This document shows positions 43,415 through 55,194 of a DNA stretch of 64,000 bases, one piece after another. The stretch lies in assembly GCA_001599975.1 (NCBI GenBank), contig BCIO01000002.1, positions 3,793,883-3,857,882 of the forward strand, written 5' to 3'. Below the pieces are notes generated by a model. It saw only the letters and a list, made by a program, of their open reading frames with translations. It was not told where the DNA came from and did not search any database. Positions within the stretch are counted from its first letter, which is position 1, and every line of letters begins with the position of its first letter. This stretch comes from Cystobasidiopsis lactophilus. Lineage: Eukaryota; Basidiomycota; Agaricostilbomycetes; Agaricostilbales; Chionosphaeraceae. A program made the translations under genes and the position numbers.

Positions 43415-44004
43415 ATGCCTCAATCCACCGGCGTCCGCAGTTCGTTGTCTTCACTTATTGTATACTACAAAGTATGGCATGTGCTGAGACAAAAGAACAG
43501 CGGTCATGTCGCTCTCCTTCGTGCTGGCCATCGGCTTCCTGCTCGTCATCCTCTCCTGCGCCCTGTTCGGCAACTGGCTGCCCATGCTCGTCGCCCTGTC
43601 CTTCGTCCTCGCTCCTCTGCCCAACGCCGTGTTTGGCAAGTGCGCGGGGGCCGACGATTTCTCGACTGACTACTCTTCGTTGCGTCCTTCCCCTTTGCTT
43701 CAATCTGTGACAGGGCTGATGAGCGCTGCTGGTGTCCAACAGGGGACCGGTGGATCTCGGGAGGTTCTTGACCGCCATGACCGTCGTCACTGGGTTCGCG
43801 CTGCCAGTCGTGTTGAAGGAGGCAGAGGTCATCCACCCAGCGGCGTGCTGGATGAGCATGTCCGGCGGCGCGCTGGTCTATGGCACTAGTTCGTCCTCCT
43901 GCCTTACACTATCAGTTGCTGTGGTGCTGATATCCGGTTGGTGTTCATGAACAGTCATCGTGTTCACCCACTTCTTCTCAGTGCCCGCCGACGAGTTCTC
44001 ATAG
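43415..44004 (+). CDS. VPS55: Vacuolar protein sorting protein Vps55 (LEPROT/OB-RGRP family)
   Basis: Four exons (43415-43439, 43501-43678, 43743-43888, 43955-44004) give 132 aa. Vps55 is a four-helix endosomal membrane protein that works with Vps68 in late endosome-to-vacuole traffic. The family signature LSFVLAIGFLLVILSCAL is followed by NWLPMLVALSFVLAPLPN, then LTAMTVVTGFALPVVL and HPAACWMSMSGGALVYGT. The short first exon (MPQSTGVR) is supported by the fit of GVRTVMSLSF to the family N-terminus. It shares a short divergent promoter with ERD2 and ends 94 bp from the convergent hydratase-HAD gene. Confidence 0.93.
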
Positions 44005-44098
44005 TCCGCGCCTTCGGATGGGGACATCTTGCAGCGAAGGGAATGCAAAAAGGGGTTTTCTAGGTTGATTCCATGTAATACTATAGTCCCTCACACAC

Positions 44099-46578
44099 TT
44101 ACAACTTGGCCCGGAACGAATGGTCCCCGACCAGGTCCATCCCTACCAGCTCGCCCAATTGCCTCAGAGCCGAGACTGAGTCGTTCATATGGACCTCTAA
44201 TCACACTTCGTCAGTCCTGTTCGGGCCAAAAGAAAAGGAAAAGAAAGCGTACGGATAGTCTTCATCCCCAACTTCTCGCCCGCTTTCAAATTACTGCCCG
44301 CCACCTGTGAGTCTGGGGCGGCAAAGGGGAAGGGAAGAGGAAACGGACACTCCGATGTCATCTAGGAAGATGCACTCTTCCGGCTTGACCTCCAGCACCT
44401 TGAACGCGTGCTGATAGAACAACGGGTTCGGCTTGCGGTAGCCGACTACGTGGCTCTCGATATACTGTTCGCACCAACAACACATGATAAGCTCAGAAGA
44501 AGAAGGAGCTGCAAGAGGGGAAAGGAACGAACGAAGTCAAAGTGAGGGCGAAGCACCGAGTTGTTCATGCCCGCCACCGGCTGGCCGGGAGGTGGGTCGG
44601 CAGTGTTGTTGGTTAGCGCTGCGACTTTGTACAACCCAGATTCTGTGCGATTATGCCCTTTTCAGTTCAAAGGTATAACTGAGGGAGGGTAGCGAAACGC
44701 ACCTCGGAGCTTGCGGACAGCGTGGATCATTAGCGGGTCAATGACGGAAGCCGCGTTGTCCATTCGGTCAGAGAGCTGTGAGTGGCGTTTTGAACACATG
44801 TTCTCCTCGAAAGAGGAAGGCATAAGGTAGCAGCGCCAAACTCACAGTCTCCCCGCTGACTTTGAGCTTCTTAGGCAATAATGGGCAGGCTGTGATCATC
44901 GCAAAAAAATCAGCTTCAACAAAAATGAGGCTTGGGGGAGGAAAGACGGATCACCTTTGCCCTTCTTCTTGCAATAAGCCTCATAAGCTTTATTGCCCCT
45001 CTTGACCTCGCTCAATTCCGTCCCGAATCGTTCTGTCAGCGGCAATTAAACTTCACTTAGCCAAGTTCTGGCTAGTGTGGAGGAGGGAACACTGACTGCG
45101 AAAAGTCTTGCGGTCGATCTTGCCCAGCTCGTACTGCTGGAAAGCACCCGACCGCCCGAGGTCGGAGATGGACACGTTGATGTACTGAGGCGGCAAGCCC
45201 AGCTCCTTCTCGTATCTGTTCTCATGTCAGCCTTTGAAAGGGAGAAGAGGGAGAAGAGGAAGTTTACTGGGCAATAGCTGCTAGTGGTGAGCCGACCACG
45301 ACCTATCACGCAGGTTGGGCGTTTGGTAGGATAGGAACACGGAAACCGCTTACACCACCCATGTCAAAGATAACAGCTTTCACAACTGCGTCCTTCTTCA
45401 GCGGCGCTGGGTTTTGCCACTTTGGCGCTCGTTTCTGTTCGTCTCGACACCTTCAAACTTGGAGATCAAGTTCAAGGGTAAAGGGCACAACGAACCTCTC
45501 CAAAAGCAGTCAGGCCTTCCAAGATGTTCGAGCCCGCGTTCATGGCTTTGAAGCGGGGCAAGGCGACCGCCTGGCGGACCGACTCGTTGTTGTTCAGCCC
45601 ACCGAAAGAGGCCAGGTTCAAGGCCGACTTGGTGAACTGCACCGCGTCCGGGCTGTTGGCTACAATGGTGTTGGCTAGCTCCAAAGCGGCAGGTAAGACT
45701 TGGTCGGCCGCTGTTGGACATTAGGTGGTGAGACCAGACAACGAGAGGTGGGGAGAAGAGGGCTTACGGACGACTTGGTTGGCTAGTCTAAAACGATCCC
45801 TGCATTCTAGAGCGGTGAGGTTGCGACCGGTGAACAGCATTTCGGAGGCCAGCATCCGCCCGGCCAGGCGATACAATCGCGGTATGCCACCAGCGGCCGC
45901 CGAAACACCTGTTCGACCTCAACAAGGTCCAAAATGGCGACAAGAAGCTGAACTCACCTCGTTTGACTTCAGGTAAGCCCATGACAGCATTGTCCGCCAT
46001 GACAACCATATCGCACTGGTCACAAATTAGGCAAAGACCAACCCAAGATCAAGGCGGACCCACATTGAGGACGATCTCGGTGCCTCCGCCATAAGAGCTT
46101 CCATTGAGAGCTGCAATGATGGGCTTAACGGACTCCCGGAGTGAGACGCCCGCGAATCCGGTTGGGTTCCGCTCGCTGGCCCACTCGACGACCTGCTCCT
46201 TCTTCTTGCCTGACGATTGGTCCTGCTTCCACCCTGCACCGAGCCAAAGACTTAGATTCTTGAATTTGAATCTCGAATTGAAGGCGAAAGTTCAATACCT
46301 ATGAGGTCGGCTCCAGCGCAGAAGCATTTCCCTTTGCCAGTGAGGATGGCGACCCAGAGCGACGGTTGCTCTTCGAACCAGTTGAACACCAGATTTAGAT
46401 CAGTGTTGAGCTATTGGCCGCCAAATGAGCCCCAAAACCCAGCAAAATCGACGGGAGCAAGATTCACTTGTTGGGAGAGCGCATTCATCTTTTTGGGCCG
46501 GTTCATGGTGACCAGCAGGACGTGCTCGGCCGGGAACTCGACCAGGACCTCATCTGAGAGCTGGAACGGCAGCTTCAT
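44099..46578 (-). CDS. Enoyl-CoA hydratase / HAD-phosphatase fusion protein
   Basis: Sixteen exons give 536 aa: 46468-46578, 46299-46410, 46064-46233, 45958-46015, 45768-45908, 45496-45710, 45354-45434, 45268-45302, 45097-45215, 44955-45032, 44846-44889, 44703-44775, 44533-44642, 44351-44464, 44253-44304, 44099-44196. Residues about 1-270 are a crotonase: KGKCFCAGADLIGW forms the oxyanion hole, and both catalytic glutamates appear present (GGGTEIVLNCD and MGLPEVKRG). Residues about 285-536 are a HAD hydrolase like the N-terminal part of ACAD10 or soluble epoxide hydrolase: VIFDMGGVVV, then LTNN, then GYRKPNPLFYQHAF, then IFLDDIG. The joint (EKRAPKWQNPAPLKKDAVVK) lies within one splice chain. 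Hydration of an enoyl-CoA coupled to a phosphatase step is inferred. No peroxisomal SKL-type C-terminus is seen. Confidence 0.88.
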
Positions 46579-47082
46579 GGTGGAAATTGTCGCTGCTGGG
46601 GAGCAAGCCAGCTCCGTCGGCTCGAGGTCACCCCGCCCTCCTCACGGCGATCGCCGCTTGCTCTCGCCGGCGACGAGGGTCATCACCATTTTGCCTAATT
46701 TCATGCATTGTCGTGTCTGTTGGAAGCGGGTCTGAGTGTTGCAGGAGTGCCCCAATGGCCCCTGCGCTTGCTGGCCTAGAGAACGATTTGACAAGAGTTC
46801 TGCAAAGTCGACTTGCGCCACTGCGCCTTGTGACTGCCCATTCTGTTCGTGCGAAACCCTTCCTGGATGTCTTTTGAATGATGCGTGCGCCTTAACGACG
46901 GACTGGACGCGGTTTGGTGGCCAGCTACGCGAGTCATGCGACCTTCATTAATCTGACCAGGCGCGCCTCGCATTCTGCGGCTGTTGATGCCACACTCACC
47001 ATGGTCGATGACTTCTCAGCGTGCCAATGCGTTTTTTGGTCGATAAGTGGATGAAGAGTGCCTTCGAAAGGTGGAGAGCATT

Positions 47083-47100
47083 GACCGGCTAGACCGGCTA
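47083..47100. repeat. Tandem 9-mer with CGG cores
   Basis: GACCGGCTA is repeated twice with no spacer. It places two CCGG/CGG cores 9 bp apart, about one helical turn. It is a candidate regulator-binding site. Confidence 0.6.
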
Positions 47101-47435
47101 GTTTTCAAGCCTGACAGAAACAGGCGAGAGTAGACCAAGAACCACAACTGGACAAACTGTGGCACTAGACAGGCTTGCAGAAGACTTCGTTCATAGTGGC
47201 AGAGCAGGCGGCCAAAGGTTAGTCAGCCCGAGCGTCGTTGCGGGTCAGTTTGCCTCGCTGCCCACAGCTGACTGATCTAGCTCGGGGTTCCTTGCATGCC
47301 GTGACACTGACTGACTTCTCAAAGCCATGGGTTTCGAGGTACGCAGCTGGCCGACCGCAGGATTTGCCACTTCAAAAGTCGGTCACTCGTCGCCGTTCTC
47401 TTGCCGTCTGTTCGGCTTTCTGTCGGGGACCTTGC

Positions 47436-47442
47436 TATATAA
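47436..47442 (+). promoter_or_regulatory. TATA-like box
   Basis: TATATAA lies 197 bp upstream of the MFS start codon, at a distance compatible with a TATA box and a long 5' leader. Confidence 0.5.
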
Positions 47443-47638
47443 CCTGCTTCTTGCTCTCCTATTAGCTTGCTCTCCTCTTATTGTTCTGTGCTAGTTCTTT
47501 AAATACACGCGACTGAAGAACTTGGTCAAGCTCCTTGACAAATTATTTTACCCGAGCCGGCCGACGCTGCCTGCCGAACCCACCAAGGCAAGATCCCACG
47601 TCTTTAGCGTGCAGCCATCGTCCTGTTGGCTACCCAAA

Positions 47639-50283
47639 ATGGCGCCCTTCGACCTGGAGAAGCAGAATGAATCGACGCGGCTGGAGAAGCGGTCCACCGC
47701 CATGAGTTTGGAGGAAGCGATCGCAGAGAGTGCGGAACGTCAATTGGCCCCTGGAGGGGAAGGCGACGGGGACTCGAGGACATTAGCATCGGGCAGCGTG
47801 GGCTCAAACGAGAAGGAGGAGAAGGACCCATTCGCGGTGGACTGGGATGGGCCGGACGACAAAAAGAACCCAATGAACTGGTGAGCGGACGATGATGCTA
47901 TTTGTGCACTCGCACCCCTAGCCACTTTTGCTCACATTCACGCTTCGTTGATCAGGACAATGCGATACAAATGGCTACTAACAATGATGGTCGGCTCCCT
48001 GTTGTTCAACGTCACCTTCGCGTCCAGTGCGCCGGCCGGTATTGTGCCCGATCTTATGGAATACTTTGGCTTCAGTGGCGAGGTTGCGACGTTGACAATC
48101 TCAGTAGTACGTCTTGTGTTCACCATCCGCTACCTATTATGCTGCCCAAGATCCTGATGAGCTTTCAAATCCACAGTTGTTTGTGTCCTCCCCGCACTTG
48201 TTTACCTTCGATCACACCTGACCATTTGTGTTCCTTACAGCGTTGCTGGCTATGTTGTTGGACCTGTGAGCGTTTTGTCTCTCGATCTTTAGTGATGGTA
48301 GAGGTTCTGACTTTATCCAACTCAGATTCTTTGGGGGCCGCTAGCAGACAAGTGCGGATTTCCTCATGACCTTTGTTCTGCCCTTGGGCCTTCCCTGACG
48401 CTCATCTGCTCTCCTTGACCAGAATTGGGAGAAGACCAAGTGAGCCCCGCCCTTCGAATCTTTGAGGCCGATTTCAAACTTACTCTTCCCTCAGTTTTCC
48501 TATGGTCCTTCATCCCTTACACTGGCTTTCAAGTCGGGTGCGTTTCCTCCCTTATGCTAGCACTTCCTGTGCTTTCCTGATCCGGAATGCTACAGATGCG
48601 CCTTGAGCAAGAACACAGCGTCCATCATCATCTTCCGGTTCTTGGGTGGTGTGTTTGCAGCAGCTCCCCAGAGTACCGTTGGTGCAGTTGTGCGTGTGCT
48701 GTTTTGACTACAGACAACATTGTCTAAAGCGATTCGAACCGCACAGATTGGAGACATTCATGGCCCGGACACGCGAGCCACAGCCATGGCCGTCTTCTCC
48801 ATCATGCCTTTTGCCGGTAGGTTCCCCGCTTCATTGATTCAGAGCAGCAAATCTGATCTTTCGGCTCATGTAGGTCCGGCTATTGGGCCGATTGCTTCGT
48901 TCGTGCCCTCGCTGTGCTTTCGCCCCCATCAACTAACAATGCGCACAGCGGCTACATCTCCGTATCTGGGATCACCTGGCGGTGGCTCTTTTGGATCCTC
49001 ACCATGTTCGCTGGCGTGTGCTGCGTCTTCATCCAGTTCTGCATCCCAGAGACCTACGCGCCAGCGCTACTCGAAGCCAAGGCCAAGAAGCTGCGCAAGG
49101 AGACCGGCGACGACCGGTATCGCTCTGTCAAGGAGATCATCAGCGACAAGTCGGTCGGCAAGGAGGCGTGGCATTTGCTGTCCAGCCCGTTTGTCATGCT
49201 GGTCGAAGAACCGATGTTGCTGGTCACGTCGATTTACATGGTGCGTGGCGGTCACTACCCTAATCTCTAATCTTATTGAGATTCTGCCATCATGACTCAC
49301 GTACAGGCTTTCGTCTATGGCTGCATCTAGTACGTTTCCGTGTGTGGCGCACAAGCTGAACCACATCTAACTCTATCTGCCAGTCTGCTATTCGAAGCTG
49401 TGCCCATCATCTTTGTTGAGTGCGCCACTCTCTCCCCGTCTAGCCTTGTATGGCCGCTGAATACTCTGACGAGCACAGACAACACGGCTGGAACCTTGGA
49501 CAAGAAGGCCTCGCATTCTTCGGTCTCCCCGTCGGCGGCTTGATAGCTTGCGCCTCTACCATCTGGTACTGGAACCCACTCTACATGCGGCAATCAGCAG
49601 CGTGCAAGCCCAACCGACCCGAGGCCGAAGTCCGACTGTACGTGACGGCGTTCGCCGCGCCGATTTTCGTCGTCGGCTTCTTCATCACCGGATGGACGGC
49701 GTACCCGCATCTAGTTCCTGTTGGACCCATCGTCGTCAGTGACCTTCTTGTTGCTTCGTTGAAAAGGGAGCTGAGAGTTTGGGTGGCGCTGGCAGGGGAT
49801 AACGATGATTGGCTACTGCTCGACCGCGCTCATGCTCAGCATCATGGGCTACACTGTTGAATGTTATCTTCCGAAAGCAGCGACGGCTCTGGCTGCCAAT
49901 ACTATCGTGGGTCTCGGGCTTGCGTTTGCCACCGCCGGGCTTCAGCTCATTTTTGTTCCGCCACAGCTTCGGAGTACATTCGGAGCGTATGTCTTCTCTC
50001 ACATTGCCCATGACTACTACTCACGATGGCCTACAGAGCCTTCCCGTTATTCGCCACTCAAGTTCGTTTCCACTCTCTCGTTTCTCGCTGCCCTCACTGA
50101 CATTCGCTACAGATGTACCGCAAACTGGGCGTACCTTGGGCTTCCTCCCTCTGCGGCTTCATCGCTCTCCTACTAGCTCCGATCCCGTTCATCTTCATCA
50201 AGTACGGCCGGCGACTCCGAGCCATGTCCAAGAACGCCGTCGTTTTCCCTGTTGCGCCAACACCAGCGGCTGGGAAAGTCTGA
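47639..50283 (+). CDS. MFS multidrug:H+ antiporter, DHA1 type
   Basis: Seventeen exons give 564 aa: 47639-47880, 47956-48106, 48177-48184, 48241-48265, 48326-48351, 48423-48439, 48495-48537, 48596-48689, 48747-48816, 48874-48898, 48949-49240, 49307-49329, 49384-49419, 49479-49734, 49796-49986, 50037-50061, 50113-50283. The acidic cytosolic N-terminus ends DPFAVDWDGPDDKKNPMNW, which is typical of DHA1 exporters. Motif A is GPLADKIGRRP; APAGIVPDLM, PAIGPIASGYIS and YLPKAATALAANTI mark later helices. It exports drugs or metabolites across the plasma membrane; the substrate is unknown. The third exon is only 8 nt. The donor before it could be GTACGT (used here) or GTAGTA three bases upstream; both keep frame. 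Confidence 0.9.
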
Positions 50284-50401
50284 TTGGGAATCTTGTGTAC
50301 ACATCTTAGATCGTTTCACTTATAGACACCATGAATCGCATGAATTCAGCCTTCGAGCCACCACGTCACCAAAGACCGGGTTGGAGGTCAACAACGAAAC
50401 G

Positions 50402-52072
50402 ATGAGCGCAGCGGTCCCGGCTGAGCTCAAGCCTGCTGCTGCCTTCCTGGCGCGGGCGAACGAGCTGAAGGGTAGAGATGAAGTTATGCGCTTCTGGTGT
50501 GCGTCCAAGAGGCCCGCGTCAAATGCCGCTGCTGGGCTGTATTGATGTTGGGTGGAGGAACACAGGCAGCTATCATGCGACTCAAGTGGCCATCAACCTC
50601 AAGCCTCAGCAAACCGAGTCCAAGCTGTTCTTGCTCTCGTTGCTCGATGATATGGAGCAGGTCAGTCGCTGCCCTTGCTCTCACAGCACGCAGAATTGCT
50701 GATGTATAGGCAACTCTGACAGATGAAGGCTGCCCTGTCGTTCGTCCCCATCTCCCCCTTAGCTCCCTCGAGCTAGAGTAGACTGGGGCTGTGAACAGAG
50801 ACAACGAAGCGGTGACAGAAGAAGTGGCCGGCTCAGCTTACGTCCAGAACTTCTGTGACGCCGTGTTCGCTGGCGCCGACAACGAGGACCGGGCCGGCCA
50901 CGCTACCAGGTTCGCTCACCTCCATCCCTCATACCATCGAGTATGTTCGGGGCTTAGCATCGAACAGAGCTACGGCGAAGAAGTTCATGGCCGCCGCGAA
51001 CTTTATGGAGGTGCTAGCTGATTTCGAGGGCGCCCTGGATGACGAGGTTCGTTCTGCCCCCTTTTCTGCACATCCACTCCAAGAACATGCTGTAAGGGCG
51101 GCATGTGAACAGCGAGTGCAAAAGATCAAGTACGCCAAGTGGAAAGCGGCGGACCTGGCCAAGGCTTTCAAGGAAGGCCGCACGCCCGTGCCCGGTCCTC
51201 CAGGCGGCGAGAAGCCCGCCACTCCCCTCGCACCTCCTTTTGAAGATGTCACCTCGAGCCAAGCGCCGCCGCCGGTGGAACTGGGCGAGTTTGATCGGGA
51301 TGGGCCGACGCCTCACCCCGAACTGGACGTCCTTGCTGTCCCCGCCACCGAGCCAGAGCAGGAGCTGGCGTCGATAATTGCTTCCGAAGGCGCCAACGCG
51401 GCAGAGACAGACCCGAATTTCATCCAGCGGGCCAGGTCGCCTTCCTACCCGTTTCCCGAGACCCAACCACCACCTTCAGAATCCATTTCCTCCCAGCTCG
51501 ACTCTCCGGCCGACCAGTTCTCCGTGCCAGCGTCGGCAGCAGGGGTCTTGCCGCCTCCCGCCAACCCTTCGGCTCAGCCCTTCGGAAACGCCGTGCTGCC
51601 CACCGCCCCTCCCCTCCCAATCTCCAACCTACCCCAGACCGACGCCATCCCACCTCCTTCTCCCCTCCCTCCACTCTCGCTCCCTCCTTCCGCTCCGCTG
51701 CTAACGACCCGCTCGCACTTCTCCCCTTTGGCAACCACCCCTCAACCCCAGCCCCAACCGCAACAAGCTCCAGCGGTGGCGCACCACGAGAGGTTCTACC
51801 ACGCCCAGAATCCAGCTCAGCATGCACCCATCCCGATCGATCTGCCGCACCCGAATGGGGGAGCAGAGGAGTACTCGGCTCAGATCGTCGCGCAGAGCCA
51901 GAAGCACGCCAGGTTCGCCGTGTCTGCGTTCGTGCCCCCGTCTTCACTCTAGCTATCTGACAAGAAGAGCTAACTTGAAGGCTTGTCGAACAGGTTGAAT
52001 TACGACGATTACCCGGAAGCGAGGAGGCAGTTGAAATTGGCTTTGGAGCTCATCGGAGGAGGGGCGGTCTAG
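50402..52072 (+). CDS. VTA1: Vacuolar protein sorting-associated protein Vta1 (LIP5)
   Basis: Seven exons (50402-50498, 50566-50660, 50724-50740, 50799-50909, 50968-51046, 51113-51927, 51994-52072) give 430 aa. Vta1 dimerises and stimulates the AAA ATPase Vps4 that disassembles ESCRT-III. The tandem MIT-like N-terminus reads VPAELKPAAAFLARANELK, then WCSYHATQVAI, then FLLSLLDDMEQ, FMAAANFMEVLADFEGAL and KIKYAKWKAADLAKAFKEG. A long Pro-rich disordered linker follows. The C-terminal VSE dimerisation domain reads KHARFAVSALNYDDYPEARR and QLKLALELI. It starts 119 bp after the MFS gene, on the same strand. Confidence 0.93.
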
Positions 52073-53061
52073 GTGCCCAAGGTCAGACCTTCCCCACATT
52101 ATAGCTGCTGTTTGAAACAGGATGCTAAAGCTCGCAGGCTTGACAGGCTTTAAGGTTTGATGGATGAACGACGAATGCTTTTTTGTGGGCAAAGCGGAGG
52201 AGAGGTCAGTCTGACTTCCTCATTTTAGCTGTCCGTCAAAGGCCCACAGCTTAGGCAGCGGTATTTCTGACAGAGTCAAGAATGGTGTTCTACGTTCTCA
52301 CTGATTCTGGCTTTCTTTTGGTAATGACAAGACGTGAATGAACACCACGTCAGTTCGCTTTCCTTACTTTAGCTTTGCTATCACTGAAGTGCAAAATGGC
52401 AGTCTGCAAGGCTGAAGTCCGATTTGCAATTATGAGCGGTGGCCAAAAGTGCTGGGCGACACGAAGTCGTTTCTGGCGCGAGAGTGGCGATCTGAGCAAG
52501 TGTCAGTGCCTGCAACTTTCCTTAGCTTTGGCGGATTATAAGCTAAGTCTTGCAGGGACCCGACAGGTCGAGAACAAGCGAATCTAGCCAATTCATTCGC
52601 GGGCACGACCCCCCAAAAAGCGATTCTCTTCGACCCGAGTCATCTACATCGATTTCGCTTCTTAATGCTCTCTTCATTTTCAAAAGGCGATGAGGACTCA
52701 GGGGCAATGGCCACTCGGTCGTGGCAAATTGTAGTCACACGCGCTTTCTGTTCGAGTGGCTTCTTAAGGTTTTGCATTCAGACCTCTTGCTCTGCTGCTC
52801 CATTCACTTCCAACGTGCTCGGGTCTAGAAACCACGGTTGCATGAACCGCAAGGAAGGCGCTCTCAAGCTCGCCGCGCTGGTCTTTTGACGGCGACGACT
52901 CATTGAGTAGCTCTTGCAGAAGATTTCTCACCTTCGACGCGCTTTCGACCCTTGGCCACTGCTGAAACGACCAGATCTACTGTATTCAGCTTCAGCTTCC
53001 GCCCTTTCCAAAGCTGGATGCTTCGAGCCAAGGAACCAGGGCATCAACGGAGGATCTTGAA
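52073..53061. other. Intergenic between VTA1 and the ENT transporter
   Basis: In 989 bp only ORFs shorter than 80 codons occur, none recognisable. It presumably holds the VTA1 3' end and the promoter of the nucleoside transporter. Confidence 0.5.
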
Positions 53062-54942
53062 ATGCTGCCGGTGCTGGCCAAGCACGACCGCCCTGGCGTC
53101 ACACCGGTAGCAACAGACGCTACGGCAGTGGATCCAAGGGATGGAGAGGCCGAGCCGCTGCTGTCGGACGACCAGCCTCAGCTTGGAGCTGGCGGCCTCG
53201 CGCCGGCAAGAGCGCCAACGCAGTTGGAGGCCAACCTCACCTATGGCCTCTTTTTCCTCCTTGGAGCAGTTGTGCTCTTACCTTGGAACACTCTCATCGT
53301 CGCCTTGCCTTACTTCTCTCTCAGACTGGCCGGTTCTCGGTTCGCCTCCTCGGCCGCCAGCTGGCTCTCCCTGACCTTTACTGGCGTCAATTTCCTCTGC
53401 TTTGGGCACGCCACAGCCACGCAAGCCAAGTCAAATCCTTTGATCAGGACTGTCGCCTCGATCGGCTTGATCACTTTGGTCCTCTTCGCCCTGTGCATCT
53501 CCACCAACTTCCTCCACATCCCGAGCGAACTGTTTTTCTGGCTTCTAATGGCTCTTACGGTTCTGGCTGCAGTTGGTTCGTCCTACTTGCAGAATGCGGT
53601 GGTGGCTATGAGCGCTATCTTTGGGTCGCGTGGGTTCCTTTAGTACTCAAGCAACAATCCTCCGTGGCTCAAGTTGCTTGCGAACTCACAGACTACCTAC
53701 AAGGGATTTTGTCTGGCCAGGGCGCCATTGGAGCAGCAGGTGCGCACCATTTCTTATCAGGTTCATGCGGCAGACACCTGACTTCGGGTGGATTGGCAGT
53801 CAGCGTGGCTCAGTTCATTGCCGCCTTAAGTTCAGTTGCACCTGGGTCGCCGTTAAAGCGACAGGCTAGACCCATTGAAGATTACCAAGCCGGGATTCGA
53901 CGCTCGGCCTTCATCTTCTTTCTGGTGGCCACCATTGTGAGTCGTCTTCGCTTGGACATAACAGCTGGCCTGACGTTTGAGTCTGATACGCACAGTTCAG
54001 CGGGACGGCTATGATCGCACACATGGGATTGATCCGCATGCCTTTCTACCGCCTTACCGTGGTCAACTTTGAGGCGTCAAGAGCTGGGCTAGCAGTCAGC
54101 GAGAAGTCGGCCATCCGCCGGGTCGAGCGCAAGATCCGGATACTAGGACTCACCGTCTTCTTCGTTTTCACGGTGACGCTCTCCGTCTTCCCCGCCATCA
54201 CAAGTGCCGTCCGAAGCGTCAACGAGGCAGTGGTCGCCAGCGACAGCATCTTCGCCCCGACACTTTTCATCCCCTTGGGCTTTCTCATCTTCAATGCTGG
54301 AGATTGGCTTGGCCGAGCCCTACCCCAGATGCCTCGCTTCATCTTTGGCCAGACCAGATGGCTGGTGACGGCCAGTGTATGCCGACTCGCTTTCATCGTG
54401 AGTGCTCTGGTCGCTCGTTGAATTATCAATCAGCTTACAGACATCTTTCGCAGCCTCTGTTTCTTTTGTGTAACATTGGCGGGACATCAGCAGTCCTCAA
54501 TTCCGATTTTGGTCAGTTTCTCCATCGCGCTGGCTCGCATTTGCAGGCTGATTCGAACGCGCAGTCTTCCTAACGCTCATGTTCCTACTGGCCGCATCCA
54601 ATGGTTATGTTTCAACATTGACCATGATGGCCGGTGTCGGAACTTCGACACTGGAGAAGGAAGAAGTCGAGTGCGCTTTCTACAGCCCGATTCAGTATAG
54701 AGTTTTCGCTTACGGGTACTGGTGGCTCAGCTTGGCAGCGACTTGCATGACTTTCTACCTGATTCTTGGGCTGGTCGGAGGCTCCATTCTGTGCGTTTCC
54801 TCTTTGGCCTTCGTGGCGAAGCTGAACAATCTCTCTAGGAGCTTCGTCAACCGTGCCTTGTTGTGCCATTGTGTGAGTTCGTTGACTTTCAATCCTTTAC
54901 AATACTCAAAGCCGTCTGCAGAACCCGTTTGTCGAACCATAG
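53062..54942 (+). CDS. Equilibrative nucleoside transporter (SLC29/ENT family, Fun26-like)
   Basis: Eight exons (53062-53629, 53692-53739, 53800-53936, 53996-54397, 54454-54511, 54565-54790, 54839-54872, 54922-54942) give 497 aa. ENT proteins move nucleosides across membranes; the yeast member Fun26 is vacuolar. The first helix FFLLGAVVLLPWNTLIVAL has the family PWN motif, followed by SSYLQNAVVAMSAIFGS and YLQGILSGQGAIGAAVSVAQ, the conserved GQG helix. Later IFPLGFLIFNAGDWLGR-type sequence matches helix 8 (FNxxDxxGR). About eleven membrane segments are visible. The acidic N-terminal tail contains EAEPLLSDDQP, a possible dileucine sorting signal towards the vacuole. The end ALLCHCNPF is typical of fungal members. 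Confidence 0.93.
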
Positions 54943-55194
54943 AGCTAGGGTCATATATCATATAGATCGCTCTCACAGGCTCCGAACCTGCAATCGTCGT
55001 GCTGACGTTTTGCCCGGGTTCTCGCCGACCATATTGCTGAGTTGGAGCTCTTGAGCGAAATCCACACCACAAGCATAATCACCCCGCGTTCTGCCCCGGC
55101 GAAGCCGGCAAGCCGCTTCTCTCTCCTCCAAATCGCCGGAAATTGAGTTTTTCGCGACAACCGACTTGGTAGCGGAAGGCATCAAACCAGAAGC

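Larger units (their letters stand above)
46579..47638. promoter_or_regulatory. Divergent promoter, hydratase-HAD and MFS antiporter
   Basis: A 1.06-kb gap separates two divergent starts. It contains a tandem GACCGGCTA pair (47083-47100) carrying CGG triplets of the type bound by Zn2Cys6 factors, and a TATA-like box near the MFS gene. Shared control is inferred, not shown. Confidence 0.5.

Noticed and set aside
40528-50283. Treating the region as a secondary-metabolite cluster
   Set aside because: No polyketide synthase, peptide synthetase, terpene synthase or cytochrome P450 is present; an MFS exporter and an MBL hydrolase alone are not enough.
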